From: Dactylonectria macrodidyma
Taxonomy: Eukaryota > Ascomycota > Sordariomycetes > Hypocreales > Nectriaceae
Direction: 5' to 3'
DNA length: 64,000 bases
Assembly: GCA_020744425.1 (NCBI GenBank)
Contig: JAGMUV010000026.1
Span: forward strand, 982,828-1,046,827
Part shown: positions 41,173 to 50,558 of the stretch, in pieces
How the letters are laid out: every line of letters starts with the position of its first letter
Numbering within the stretch: position 1 is the first letter of the stretch
Notes under the pieces: generated by a model
The model's input: only the letters and a program-made list of their open reading frames with translations
The model's database searches: none
What the model was told of the DNA's origin: nothing
Translations under genes and position numbers: made by a program

Positions 41173-43719
41173 TTATAATATCCACTCTCTGTGGTCATAA
41201 CGCCTATTCTTCCCCTTCTCCCTGCGAGGACTTCGCCTTGCATTAGGATCCAGAACACCGAGGACGACCCCTTTTGCCATTTCTCCTTCCCGCCGACTTG
41301 ATGCGGGGCGTTTCGACAACTGATCGCCATTGATTACACTGGGCAACTCATTCTCAAAAACGGTAAATATGGCTGAGGAAGAATCCTTGCTTGTCGATGC
41401 TATCGACCTGTCGATAGATGTGGATGGCGAGTTGGCTGGTGCCTGGATGATTGTTGGAGTGGACGGATCAGGAGAGAACGAGACTGGAGTCTCTCTGGCC
41501 TTGGCAATGATTCGCTCTAGTGACGAAGCGTACTCTTCTCGCCCACGCAAGAATGACGCTCTCTGTTCCTGATCAAGAGCCTTCTGAGTCTCCGCTTCGA
41601 CATCGACAGATGCTCTTCTCTTTCGAGACACTTGCCCTTCCGGAGCAAGACGAGCTCGTCCTTCCAACGACGCTCGATGGATTGGAACTTGAGCTGCAGC
41701 AACCGTTCCTAGCCTGCTCCCTCCGGGCCAGTTCCTCACTACATAGGATTTGATATCATTGAACTCTTTAAAGAGTTCATCGGAATGCTCTTTCAGCCAA
41801 CTCGACTTCGCAAACTCTTCCAACTCAGCGGCCGTGCGGATATAAGCGTACTCTGTCGACATTGATATCCACTCGCCCTTCTGCGTGAATAGCCGCACGG
41901 AGAGCTCGGGCTTCACCATCTGATGAGCCGAATTGACAACGTTGTCTCCCCAGAGCATCAGGCGGTCATAAAACGCACCTGACGCTGTCCCGGCCTGGGG
42001 CCTCCTAAGACTAGGAGCAATATCCCACGGGAAAGGCATCGTTCGCGTCAGGCTGGGGTTGCAAACATTACAACACTCGTCCGGCTCAGGGGCAGGTGAC
42101 TTGGATGCCGGGTCTGACAAGCTCTCTTGCAGCCAATCCATCAGAATTCGTCGCAGACATGCGGATCGATTGACAAGATTGAACAGGGCCGGACTGTCAC
42201 TGTACAAGTCCGTTCGGCGCTCTCTGTCTGTTTTACGCCTGCGCTGCTCTTCTGGCACGTCATAGTCAATGACATCTACAGCAACATCCGATTCATCGTC
42301 TGGAATGTCACCCTCCACCCCTAGTTCAGCGGAGCATGACCGAGCTAGTCGGCTTGTGCCGGAAGACCGCTTCGAAGACGACGGCCTCTGACTGCTGGGA
42401 AAGATTGCCGCTCTTGTCGATGCAATCCTGTCACCTACAGCCCAGCTTTCCACCAGGAAAATAGCCTCTCCCTTGATTCCGCTCATCCTAGCTGCACGAC
42501 CAAACCGTTGGATAAGGACGCACAAGAGCCGCTCCAGAGGGAAGCCATATTGGACAACTCGGATGACATCCGAGAGATCTACTCCCGTTCCCAATGATTC
42601 CGTTGCCACCACAATTCGAATCTTCGAATCTTCCTTGGAGAACTCGTCGTATATGGCATTCTTGTCATTCAGAGAGGTGTGTGAGTGGTAGACTCCGATG
42701 ATCTGTCGGCAGTCACGGTCTCTAATGGCCCCGGCCGACAGTTTGTGCAGCCAATCGCGCAAGCATTCTGCACATTTTTGTATATCGTATCGTGAATCTA
42801 TGAAAATTACCGTCTTCGGGACTTTCTCTGGCGTTGGCGACCCATTCGTTATGGCGTCTTGAAGAACGAAGAAGAGGGTGGTGAACCTCTTCGTCGTTCG
42901 TGGCTCGATAGTCTCCACGATTAACTTTATCTCCGGCCTGTCGACGGAAGTTCGGTAAAACTCGCAGCTGGCTTGGAAGCCTGTCATTTTCCTCGCAGTA
43001 TCCAATGTCGCCTGGTCCAAAGTGGCAGAACAACCAAACCAAGGGATATGCGCTCCTAATCTTCGACGAAGGAGAGAGAGCTGTGCATACTGTGGACGGA
43101 TACCACTTCCCCATAGTGCCACCAAGTGGAGTTCATCCACAGCCACAACTGAGACACGCTTTTTGAAGGACGGGTTGCTTGCTATTGGCCGAAACCAACC
43201 AGCTGCGACCTCTGGGCCCATGATGAGATGAGTATACAAACCCGTCTCAATCTCTGGGACCAATGCATCAGTCTTGTCCGTCTTGGCATTGATAAACACG
43301 GGTCTCGCCCCAGGGAGTCTCTGGATCTTGATGCACTGCTCCTGTCCAATTCGATCGAGAGGGATGATGATAAGGCCGATGCTACCTCGACAAAACAACG
43401 GTGCTGCCTGGAATATGATACTCTTGCCGAAGGATGTCTTGGCAGAGAGGAGTAGATCCTCCTTCGTGAAGACTAAATGCCATATTGCATCTATCTGCTT
43501 CTGACGAGGCTCGAATGGATAAAGGTGGCGCTGCAAGCCTGCGCAAATGATGCCCTTCTGCACTTCCTCGGGTGCGTGTCTTGCCTTCACGACCAGGTCC
43601 TGTATAGCCAGCATACTCGTAGTGTTATTGGCATCATGGATGAGACATCCCGTGCTGTTTGTGGTCCTTCGGCGCCGTCTTCGAATGCTTGCACTGTTCC
43701 GCATGGATAATACGAACAC
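41173..43719 (-). CDS. RecQ-like DEAD/DEAH-box (SF2) helicase
   Basis: A single frame of 848 residues. Helicase motifs are complete and in order: a Q-like motif PRQKQIDAIW (71-80), Walker A AKTSFGKS (93-100), Walker B VDELH (194-198), FGCSATLD (228-235), IFIDSR (305-310), VATESLGTGVDLSD (371-384) and QRFGRAARM (404-412). The order and spacing resemble RecQ-family helicases, with DELH in place of DEAH/DEVH. A Cys cluster (CCNVCNP) lies near residue 553, where RecQ proteins have a zinc-binding region. The Ser-rich C-terminal 250 residues show no domain. In the element it may unwind DNA during excision or copying; a host repair role is the alternative. The frame is undamaged. Confidence 0.8.
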   Translation of the reverse strand: MFVLSMRNSASIRRRRRRTTNSTGCLIHDANNTTSMLAIQDLVVKARHAPEEVQKGIICAGLQRHLYPFEPRQKQIDAIWHLVFTKEDLLLSAKTSFGKSIIFQAAPLFCRGSIGLIIIPLDRIGQEQCIKIQRLPGARPVFINAKTDKTDALVPEIETGLYTHLIMGPEVAAGWFRPIASNPSFKKRVSVVAVDELHLVALWGSGIRPQYAQLSLLRRRLGAHIPWFGCSATLDQATLDTARKMTGFQASCEFYRTSVDRPEIKLIVETIEPRTTKRFTTLFFVLQDAITNGSPTPEKVPKTVIFIDSRYDIQKCAECLRDWLHKLSAGAIRDRDCRQIIGVYHSHTSLNDKNAIYDEFSKEDSKIRIVVATESLGTGVDLSDVIRVVQYGFPLERLLCVLIQRFGRAARMSGIKGEAIFLVESWAVGDRIASTRAAIFPSSQRPSSSKRSSGTSRLARSCSAELGVEGDIPDDESDVAVDVIDYDVPEEQRRRKTDRERRTDLYSDSPALFNLVNRSACLRRILMDWLQESLSDPASKSPAPEPDECCNVCNPSLTRTMPFPWDIAPSLRRPQAGTASGAFYDRLMLWGDNVVNSAHQMVKPELSVRLFTQKGEWISMSTEYAYIRTAAELEEFAKSSWLKEHSDELFKEFNDIKSYVVRNWPGGSRLGTVAAAQVPIHRASLEGRARLAPEGQVSRKRRASVDVEAETQKALDQEQRASFLRGREEYASSLERIIAKARETPVSFSPDPSTPTIIQAPANSPSTSIDRSIASTSKDSSSAIFTVFENELPSVINGDQLSKRPASSRREGEMAKGVVLGVLDPNARRSPRREKGKNRRYDHREWIL

Positions 43720-44091
43720 TACAGGTGCTCAATAACACCATAGACGCGTAAATCCCGACCAAGGAAACTTTAGATGGCATCTGATGACATTTCACTGACC
43801 TTGGATAGTGTTTCTTCAGGCTCCTTTTGTCTTAATGGTAGGAATGGTAGTCGGAGAACAATTCTGACGCGATCTGGTGCACAACATATTAGCGTTTTCC
43901 ACAAGGCACAGGCATTGGGGGTGTAAAAAAAATCGATTTCTAGATAAAATATACCTTGCTGCACAGCCCAGTGAAATTGAGGGCAAATACAATGTGTTTT
44001 GGTGCGGTTATTGATGGATACAAAAAGTTGTGATTTTCCAGAATCGCGAAAAACACATACAAATTGTCGACCAGTCAGTGGCCGCGTTGGA

Positions 44092-44202
44092 CAGCAAGCT
44101 CAGGCTATTTACTCGAGGAGTCGTAAAAGTAACGTGATCTGTTGCGCTAGTCCTAATATCGCTAGACTCCTCTGAGTCAATGGCCTGAGCTTGCTGAGGT
44201 AA
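44092..44202 (-). repeat. Right terminal repeat of the DUF6589 element, with foldback
   Basis: The terminal 24 bp (44179-44202) is the inverse of the left end. The core occurs again in opposite orientation at 44092-44109 (CAGCAAGCTCAGGCTATT), so the right 111 bp forms an 18-bp stem with one mismatch and a ~70-base loop. Confidence 0.7.
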
Positions 44203-44358
44203 CTTTCTCTAACGTGGCCATTTTCGGCCAACCGGGGGTCCTTTTTTCTTCTTTTTTTCTTTCCCCTTAACTGACGCCAAACGATCCGATCCGCGTTGCC
44301 AACTTTCATTCAACTTACGTTCTCTCTCGGGAAATACTTATCGTCCACACAAGACGAC

Positions 44359-46186
44359 ATGGCTTGCTCGAATTATGCCATTCAGTTGCAAGGGTCCATC
44401 TCCAACTGGGACCGGGACCTAAAAGGGATGAAGGCGCCCGATGTTGCCTTTCGAGAGAAGCTGGCCCTTCTACAGGACCGTTCACGGAGAAGATTGGAAC
44501 AATTTGCGCTCGATCCTTCTCATGAGGACATATCATCTCTCCAGCAGGCATTGCTCCTGGACGGCGGACAGATCAAAGAACTGGAGCTTAAGCACGCAGC
44601 CACAATCAAGGAGAAGCAAGCGGTCTACAATCAAGGACTAGAGCTACTTGTGAAGAAGATACTCGGAGATTTGGTCAACATATTCGGCGTTGCGACTGTG
44701 AAGAAATTTGCTCCGGCGCTCTTTTCACAAGAGACGGATAGACGCCATTCTGCTAGGTCTCCTAATTGCGACGCGCTTACTCCAGCAAACCAACGGAAAG
44801 CAGCATCCGAGGAAATGCGATCGCAACCGCTTCGTTACAACACAAGACTTAGAAGCAGAATTGGCAACCTTGTGCCGACTGAGGAGATGCAAGGCTCTGA
44901 CTCGTGTATAGTGAGGCATAATGTAGGCATTTTACCCACAATCTCAAGAGTTATGTAACTGACTCTGTTTAGAACAAACGAAAGCAGGACACAATGTTGG
45001 AATGTATCGAGGGACAAAAACGTCCTCGGACGACAGTGGACCAACAGGCCCAATCTGGAGCGCCTATCATTGTTTCATCGAATCGAGCACAAAACATCCC
45101 CTCCGCAATGTGGGATTCGTATGAACACAGCACCAAACAAAAAGCGCTTATCAGAAAAACCGGTCACACGCTCCAGAGAAAGAGTTCCAGATTTGGAAAA
45201 GAGGGTCATACTCTTTGTGTCTTGATTTACGGAAACCCTACCCGTCGCACGTGGGTGTGTGCGGCGCATGTTCCAGAAGGCCAGGATGTTCCAGATCTGA
45301 ATGGCATTGTACGTCTCCTTCAACACATCTTATTTCACCTGAGGCTAATTCAAGAAAGCTGGTCAATCATCTCAAATGCCACCAACCACCGCGACCCTTG
45401 CCAGTGTCATTGGAATTTGATGAAGAGGAGCGTAGTATCGAGGAGTGCACAAATGGGGAACAACATGAAATTACGGTCAACGTAGAAGTGGCTGACCTAA
45501 GTGACCTCAATGATGACTCATCGGAGGACGAGGCGTTGCCGGAAAGACCTGAAAACAATGGATTGACCAAAGAGCGCAGGAACGACAGGGATCCAAGCAC
45601 AGCCCGGTCATCTGAGTGCAATGAACGTGAGGATCGAAATGACAACGCCTCATCCTGTCTCGACCGTCCGGATGACGAAGCTCGAGAATTTGATGAAAAT
45701 GCGACAATCAGGGAGGACGAATCCTCAGCGACTAGAGATCCACCGGCGGTTGATGTACAGCCTTCAGTCAACGAGATAGATCGGAATTCCATGGCTGATT
45801 CAAGCTCAGAAGTCAGAGAGTGCCGTGCGATTGGCGAAGAATGCACGGTTTGTGTCGGAAGAACGAGTGGTCAAGCCCAACCTGTCCCTCATGAGGTACA
45901 ACCGCGGCCGCCATCATTCATACTACCCGCAAGCCGACCTCAAATTTCACGTTCGGAACCTGCCAGAGCCCAACCAGTTGGTTTCATGTCCCAAGTTATA
46001 TACCGTCTGCCTCGAATCGACCTTCTCGATACTCCCGTTCCACCGGCTAGGTCGCCTCTCAAGACACCACGAAACCACGAAACCTTCGAACCGGTCCTGC
46101 TGCCTAACGGTAGAGACACTTTTCGTATCTCAACAACTTCCAAGCGCGAAACGACTTCGGCAAATGTTTCGGGAGTAACAAAATGA
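44359..46186 (+). CDS. Orphan protein with coiled coil and acidic region
   Basis: Exons 44359-44910, 44973-45308 and 45359-46186 give one frame of about 571 residues. The introns of 62 and 50 bp have donors GTGAGG and GTACGT. The first third is helical and charged (SISNWDRDLKGM, QALLLDGGQIKELELKH). The middle has a Cys/His pattern (WVCAAHVPEGQ...ILVNHLKCHQ) that could bind a metal but fits no class I know. The third exon is strongly acidic (DLNDDSSEDEALPE) and then Pro/Ser-rich with a basic end. It starts 157 bp outside the right end of the DUF6589 element. I do not recognise the family. An ATG 63 bases upstream in frame is a possible alternative start. Confidence 0.55.
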
Positions 46187-46941
46187 GAACGAAAAAGGCC
46201 CGGTCCAGTGAAGTAAATAGTGTGGCCGTGAATAAGACGATATCATATCTCCTTGAGTGCGCGAAGGCACATTGGATGTAGCTGCCCCACATGAACGTCA
46301 ATACATTGAGGGACTTTACAAAGCCGCCACAGCTAATTTTCTATGTATCTAATTCAGCCACTTCTTACATCATAGACATGGCACCCCAATTGAGCGTCAA
46401 AGGCCTTGAACAACGCCGCCCCGGCGGCCACAGCGCAGCGGCAACCATGGATGGCTTTGGCTACTATTTCACTAATCACTTTACACCGACTCGCTCTTAT
46501 CTCTTTCCTAAAAGGATAGCAGCATCAGGCCCTTGAAATACTTTAATTATAACACACCTTAGTATATATGCCTCTATCACCACTCAGGACCCAGCACTCA
46601 GAAAGTGTCGCATCTGATAATAAGGGTGCATTGAGATGTGTGTGATATACAGATAGATATATATTGTGGAAGCTCTTGATCTAGCTATCTGAGGCCGTAG
46701 GGACCGTAGTTATAGAAGAAAGATACAATAGTTGATGTCTGAGGCACCACAGACTAGCAGTTCAGCTGGATGTGGATAGCATCATAGCTAAAACAGTCGA
46801 ATAGGTAAAAACAAATAATTCCTCGTATCCTGATGACAGCTCCGTCTCCTAGCGGTAACTGCTATAGATAGATGTGACAGAAAGTCCAATACCTACTCCA
46901 GACAAACCTGCCGAAAACAACTCCACCTTCCAGCACACCCA
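46187..46941. other. Intergenic region
   Basis: One small plus-strand frame (46378-46536, MAPQLSVKGLEQRRPGG...) could encode 52 residues without recognisable features. The rest, from 46537, is AT-rich with no repeats or transposon ends noticed. Confidence 0.4.
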
Positions 46942-48524
46942 TCAGGGGGAATGCTTTGGGTCCGGGGACTGTGGCTGGGACAGGGGAATGGCCCCTAACT
47001 CCACGTCGTACTCGCTGACGACATAAAACAATTTAGTCTCAGTATCAAAGGTTAGCCACTTTCCTAGGGTTGCGATTTTGAGCCCCAGGTAAAGTATGCG
47101 TTCCTTTCTTTCGTCGGCCATTGATGCGAGTTCAAAGAACTTCTCCTCCTCGTCAATCTTCTCGTTGACAAACCATCCCTTCGGGTGGTAGTTCTCAGCA
47201 TAGGTAAGACCGCGCATGGCGTAGTCCTCTGGGAGTGGACGTGGAGGTTCGTCTTTCTTCAGGCCAGGGAAGTTTCCGTCCATTCTTGTTCTATACTCGC
47301 CTGAGGCTAGAATATAATTGAGCATAGCGGCGGTGAGCTTCCAGGGATACTCTCGTTCGAGATATGACATGGCGGTCGGATAACGTGTCATATGCTCGAT
47401 GAAAACAAGGGTTGTATGAACAAAGGGAAGGATGTTGGCATCTCCCCAGCGAGTGGTGACAATCTCGTAAGTCCGGACTGCAAACGAGAGTGACTTCTTG
47501 AAGGTGCCACCGGGGGTAACTTCCGGGATAGTGCTTCCATCTCTAGTGGTGTCGGTCTCATCCAGTCGCTGGGACATTGCTCTTGTGAGGACATTAGAAT
47601 CAGCTCCATACCCAAGGAGAGAGCACCCGATCGCGATCCCGATAAAGTAGCTAAGTCAGGTCAATGAAAATTCAACGCAAAACGCACTAATAGTACTGAC
47701 CCAGCTTCGAGCCATCGCCTTGTTGTTCGACTGATGTGATTGTCGAGGAGACTTAAGAACTCTTCAATCGAATCTTCTAGCTTATCCTCTGACTTGCCCG
47801 AGAAGAAAATCCCATGTACCCGCACAAAGGCTGCATCAATTGGGGTGAGGTGCGTTGTATTAGAGCCCAGTGCAGGGTCAAACAGGGTCATAATACTTTC
47901 CTTTGTGCTGAGGAACGGGATCGGCACACACAGCGATTTGGCGTAGTAGTATAGCTGTTGCAAGGCATTCGGTCGAGCCAAGATAGCCAAGTGGTGATAG
48001 AGGCGTCCTGTGGTCGGAGACTTGTCTGATGCCTTGCTATACCAGTGCCGACTCACTCCTGTCCACACTTCTCGGTCCTTAATGTCATCATCCTCAATCA
48101 CCATCCTGTAACGGCCAAGATCTCCTAGGCACTCAATCCAGGTATCCTCAAAAGCTGGCACGGTTTCATATAATAACGCCGTCATACTATATGCAAGGCA
48201 TAGAAACGTCAGTATATGCTCTAGGGATGCTGGCAGTCTATGTCGAAGGAGCTCCAGGAAGGAATGGATGCCGTGTCGCCACATTCGAGCTGGCATGTCA
48301 TATTTTGATGCAAGCCCCCGTAGTGGAACACTAGCCGAGGGATGCTGGCTTGCAAGAAAGAAGTCGTGGTGCTCATGCAACAGCGTGCGATGCAGCGCAA
48401 TCAACGCTTGCCACTGCTCGTTATTCAACGGCTCTGCATCCGTTGTGTTGGATGACTGTGCGTTATCGACTTCGATGCACTTCGCCTCAACCATGATCAG
48501 GCCAGCATATATCCTTAAGCCCAT
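46942..48524 (-). CDS. Est1-type DNA/RNA-binding domain protein
   Basis: Two exons, 48524-47701 and 47650-46942, are joined by a 50-bp intron (GTCAGT...CTTAG), giving about 510 residues. Splicing joins RRWLEAG to YFIGIAIGCSLLGYG. The central part shows the EST1/SMG-type landmarks: DLGRYRMVIEDDDIKDREVW followed by WYSKASDKSPTTGRLYHHLAILARPNALQQLYYYAKSLC. The C-terminal half has RPLPEDYAMRGLTYAENYHPKGWF and RKERILYLGLKIATLGKWL, found in the many fungal Est1-like paralogues. Related proteins act in telomere maintenance or RNA decay; for these fungal paralogues the role is unknown. A hydrophobic stretch (YFIGIAIGCSLLGYG) may be buried or membrane-associated. The start could also be the later Met at MVEAKC. 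Confidence 0.75.
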
Positions 48525-48613
48525 TCATATTGCGTAAAATGCGAAAGTCAAGGCTAAAATATATCGGTTGTTCCTAAATAGAATATCCCGTACAGTTTTA
48601 CATTCCTATACTC

Positions 48614-49648
48614 TTACGCATCGTCGCGTATAACCCCTCTGATAAACCGTATGGCCACTTCTGTCTCTGACCACGAGTACCATGAGTTCCGAAAAACGAG
48701 CACAGCCTCCTCTCGTGATCCGAAAGCATAAATCGTCGGCACACTATGAGTGTACAGGTTCGGACTCATGATGCCCGGCCAGAAATGTGGGTTCTTTTCC
48801 TTGACTATCCTATACAGCCGTAGTGCCTGGTGCCGCAGCTCAGCGATCATCTCTTCGTAGTTGTCTTGCGCGACAATGTCCGGCCGTCTCAGGAGTATAT
48901 CGCTCATCGCCTCCTCCTGCAGATGATCATACCTAGCTTCCCCTGTCGCGTTAGGATTACTCCGCAAGAATCCTTGGAGGGACTCTAAATCCTTCATCAA
49001 TCGAATCTTGATAAGCGTCAAGGCCACGAAGAAGGACAACTCGATGTGGTGGGGCTTCTCGTCGACAGCCTCAAACGCATCCTCTCCATGCATGTCGAGA
49101 AACGGCAAGTTCATATCGCGCCAGTCATAGTGAGAGTCGCCTCTGACAGCATACCAATTGATGAAATCGTATGCATCCTGGTCCCTCCCAAGCCGGAGAT
49201 ACAGCGCAGGAACCTGGCAACGAACGCGTAAATTGTCGCCTCGGCAGAGACGAAGCAGATCGAGGGAATGGTCGAGTGCGATCTCGACGGCTTCGCCGGT
49301 GCGGACGTTCAGAACGGCAGTGATGTAGTCAAAGCGAGCTTGCATGTAAGGGCGAGTGCTTTTGAAGAACCAGAAAAGGCCCGCGACGTTGTTGAAAGGG
49401 TTCCCGTCTGTGTCTGCGCCAGGGCTGGTCCGCAGCTTTGCCTCTTCCTCTGAGACCTTGTCTCTGGTCTGCTTTATCGGGTTGCATTGGACCTTGTGCT
49501 TGGGTCGGTCGGCCCTTTGGTGCGGCTGGCCACAATACTTGACGACATGACAACCACCGCAGCGGAGAAGGTCAGGGCTCTGGAAGCCAACCTGGCATAG
49601 CTGATGGCTACAATGGTTGTAGGGAAGGCCCAGATTCATCCGCGGCAT
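48614..49648 (-). CDS. MYND-type zinc finger protein
   Basis: A single exon of 344 residues. The N-terminus carries a MYND finger: CSHQLCQV, then CGGCHVVKYC, HQRADRPKHKVQC, with the Cys/His spacing of the family (residues ~13-55). MYND fingers bind proline-rich peptides in protein partners. The rest is helical with no second domain recognised; similar fungal proteins have a MYND finger and an uncharacterised helical body. The 5' end faces away from the Est1-like gene and both are transcribed leftward, 89 bp apart. No lesion is seen. Confidence 0.8.
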   Translation of the reverse strand: MPRMNLGLPYNHCSHQLCQVGFQSPDLLRCGGCHVVKYCGQPHQRADRPKHKVQCNPIKQTRDKVSEEEAKLRTSPGADTDGNPFNNVAGLFWFFKSTRPYMQARFDYITAVLNVRTGEAVEIALDHSLDLLRLCRGDNLRVRCQVPALYLRLGRDQDAYDFINWYAVRGDSHYDWRDMNLPFLDMHGEDAFEAVDEKPHHIELSFFVALTLIKIRLMKDLESLQGFLRSNPNATGEARYDHLQEEAMSDILLRRPDIVAQDNYEEMIAELRHQALRLYRIVKEKNPHFWPGIMSPNLYTHSVPTIYAFGSREEAVLVFRNSWYSWSETEVAIRFIRGVIRDDA

Positions 49649-50558
49649 CTTGGTGGGTAGAGCCTAGTGTGGATATCGAGGTTTCGGAAACGGTCACAGA
49701 ACTGACGCGATGAGCAAACACTCACGAAGTCGCGGCGTTATCTGTTAGATGCGCACTGGTTACCTTATAGTAATTTCAGGGTAGGGTGAGTTCAGTATAT
49801 CGCGATTCACAGGATAGGATTGATTGAAGATTGCAGTGTTCTTGCTCGTTCTGTTCGTGCGGGGGCGGCGGTCTTCTGACGTGTTCGGACAACAAACCGC
49901 TAGTATCGCTTCCTGCAATGCATATTGACGTCAATCTAAAATCGTCTTACCTCAGCAAGCTCAGGCCATTGTGGCTCGTGCCTACGGCAGTTACCTCAGT
50001 GCCTCAGGCCACACTGTGAAGGCCGCGGCTATGCGCGCTTACTAAAGCACGCTAACCCGATCGGGCAATGCCTTCACAGAGGGCCTGAGCGCTTTTGGCC
50101 AAATTTTGTGTGGCGTTGTCGTTCGTCGCTTCCTAATTCGCGCAACGCGGTACCATTCGCCACCAACACCGATTACGCCAAAGATACCCTCAACTGTCCT
50201 TGGAAATTGCAGTTGGTTCTGCGTATAAGTCTCTGCTACTGACAGTGCTACATACCCCTTTACGTTGCCCCGATCCTGAGTCATTAACCTCGACATTGGC
50301 AAAGGGGTCTCTTCAAGGAGTTCCCACAATGGGGCGATTGACTTGAGACTGTGAAACAGCTAGCAGGATCCCGGTGCCAAAGCGGCTATCGACCTTGTGG
50401 TGCACACGACGAGTTGATTGGGCCCTCTAGGACAAGAGCACGAACGAGGTTGAGTGTGAGTTGGGTAAAATGATTGTTTACGAGTAAAGAAAGAGACGCC
50501 TGAGGAAAACTCCGACTTAAGCTATTTACACAATATTCATAAAGTGAGACTATTCATT
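49649..50558. other. Intergenic region with a stray transposon end and an ORF fragment
   Basis: Contains the extra DUF6589-type terminal repeat at 49947-49970 (annotated separately). A minus-strand frame at 50042-50329 (95 residues, VEGIFGVIGVGGEWYRVARI) looks like the conserved end of a fungal accessory protein, but it has no start context and no partner exon. I treat it as a fragment. Confidence 0.4.
49947..49970 (+). repeat. Extra copy of the DUF6589-element terminal repeat
   Basis: The 24 bases are identical to the right terminal repeat of the element at 38186-44202 but in plus orientation. A weaker copy (TTACCTCAGTGCCTCAGGCC) follows at 49991, and a weak inverse (GGCCTGAGCGCTTTTG) at about 50082. 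No second element end was found to its right, so this may be the remnant of another copy. Confidence 0.7.

Larger units (their letters stand above)
38186..44202. mobile_element. Candidate novel DNA transposon: DUF6589 gene plus RecQ-like helicase between inverted repeats (~6.0 kb)
   Basis: A 24-bp terminal sequence beginning TTACCTCAGCAAGCTCAG occurs at 38186-38209 and inverted at 44179-44202, with one mismatch. Each end also carries an inverted internal copy of the core CAGCAAGCTCAGGCYATT. On the right, 44092-44109 matches 17 of 18; on the left, 38267-38284 matches 15 of 18. Each terminus can therefore fold back on itself over about 100 bp. If the duplicated target is TA, the element is 38189-44199. 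Longer flanking sequences do not match. The two genes inside are convergent and separated by 5 bp. Mobility is inferred from this architecture. Confidence 0.6.

Noticed and set aside
44179..49970. A second element between the inverted repeat at 44179 and the one at 49947
   Set aside because: These two repeats face outward from each other, the wrong orientation for the ends of one element.
50042..50329. A 95-codon minus-strand gene
   Set aside because: Reads like a conserved protein tail but has no start context, partner exon or complete domain; kept only as a note in the intergenic entry.
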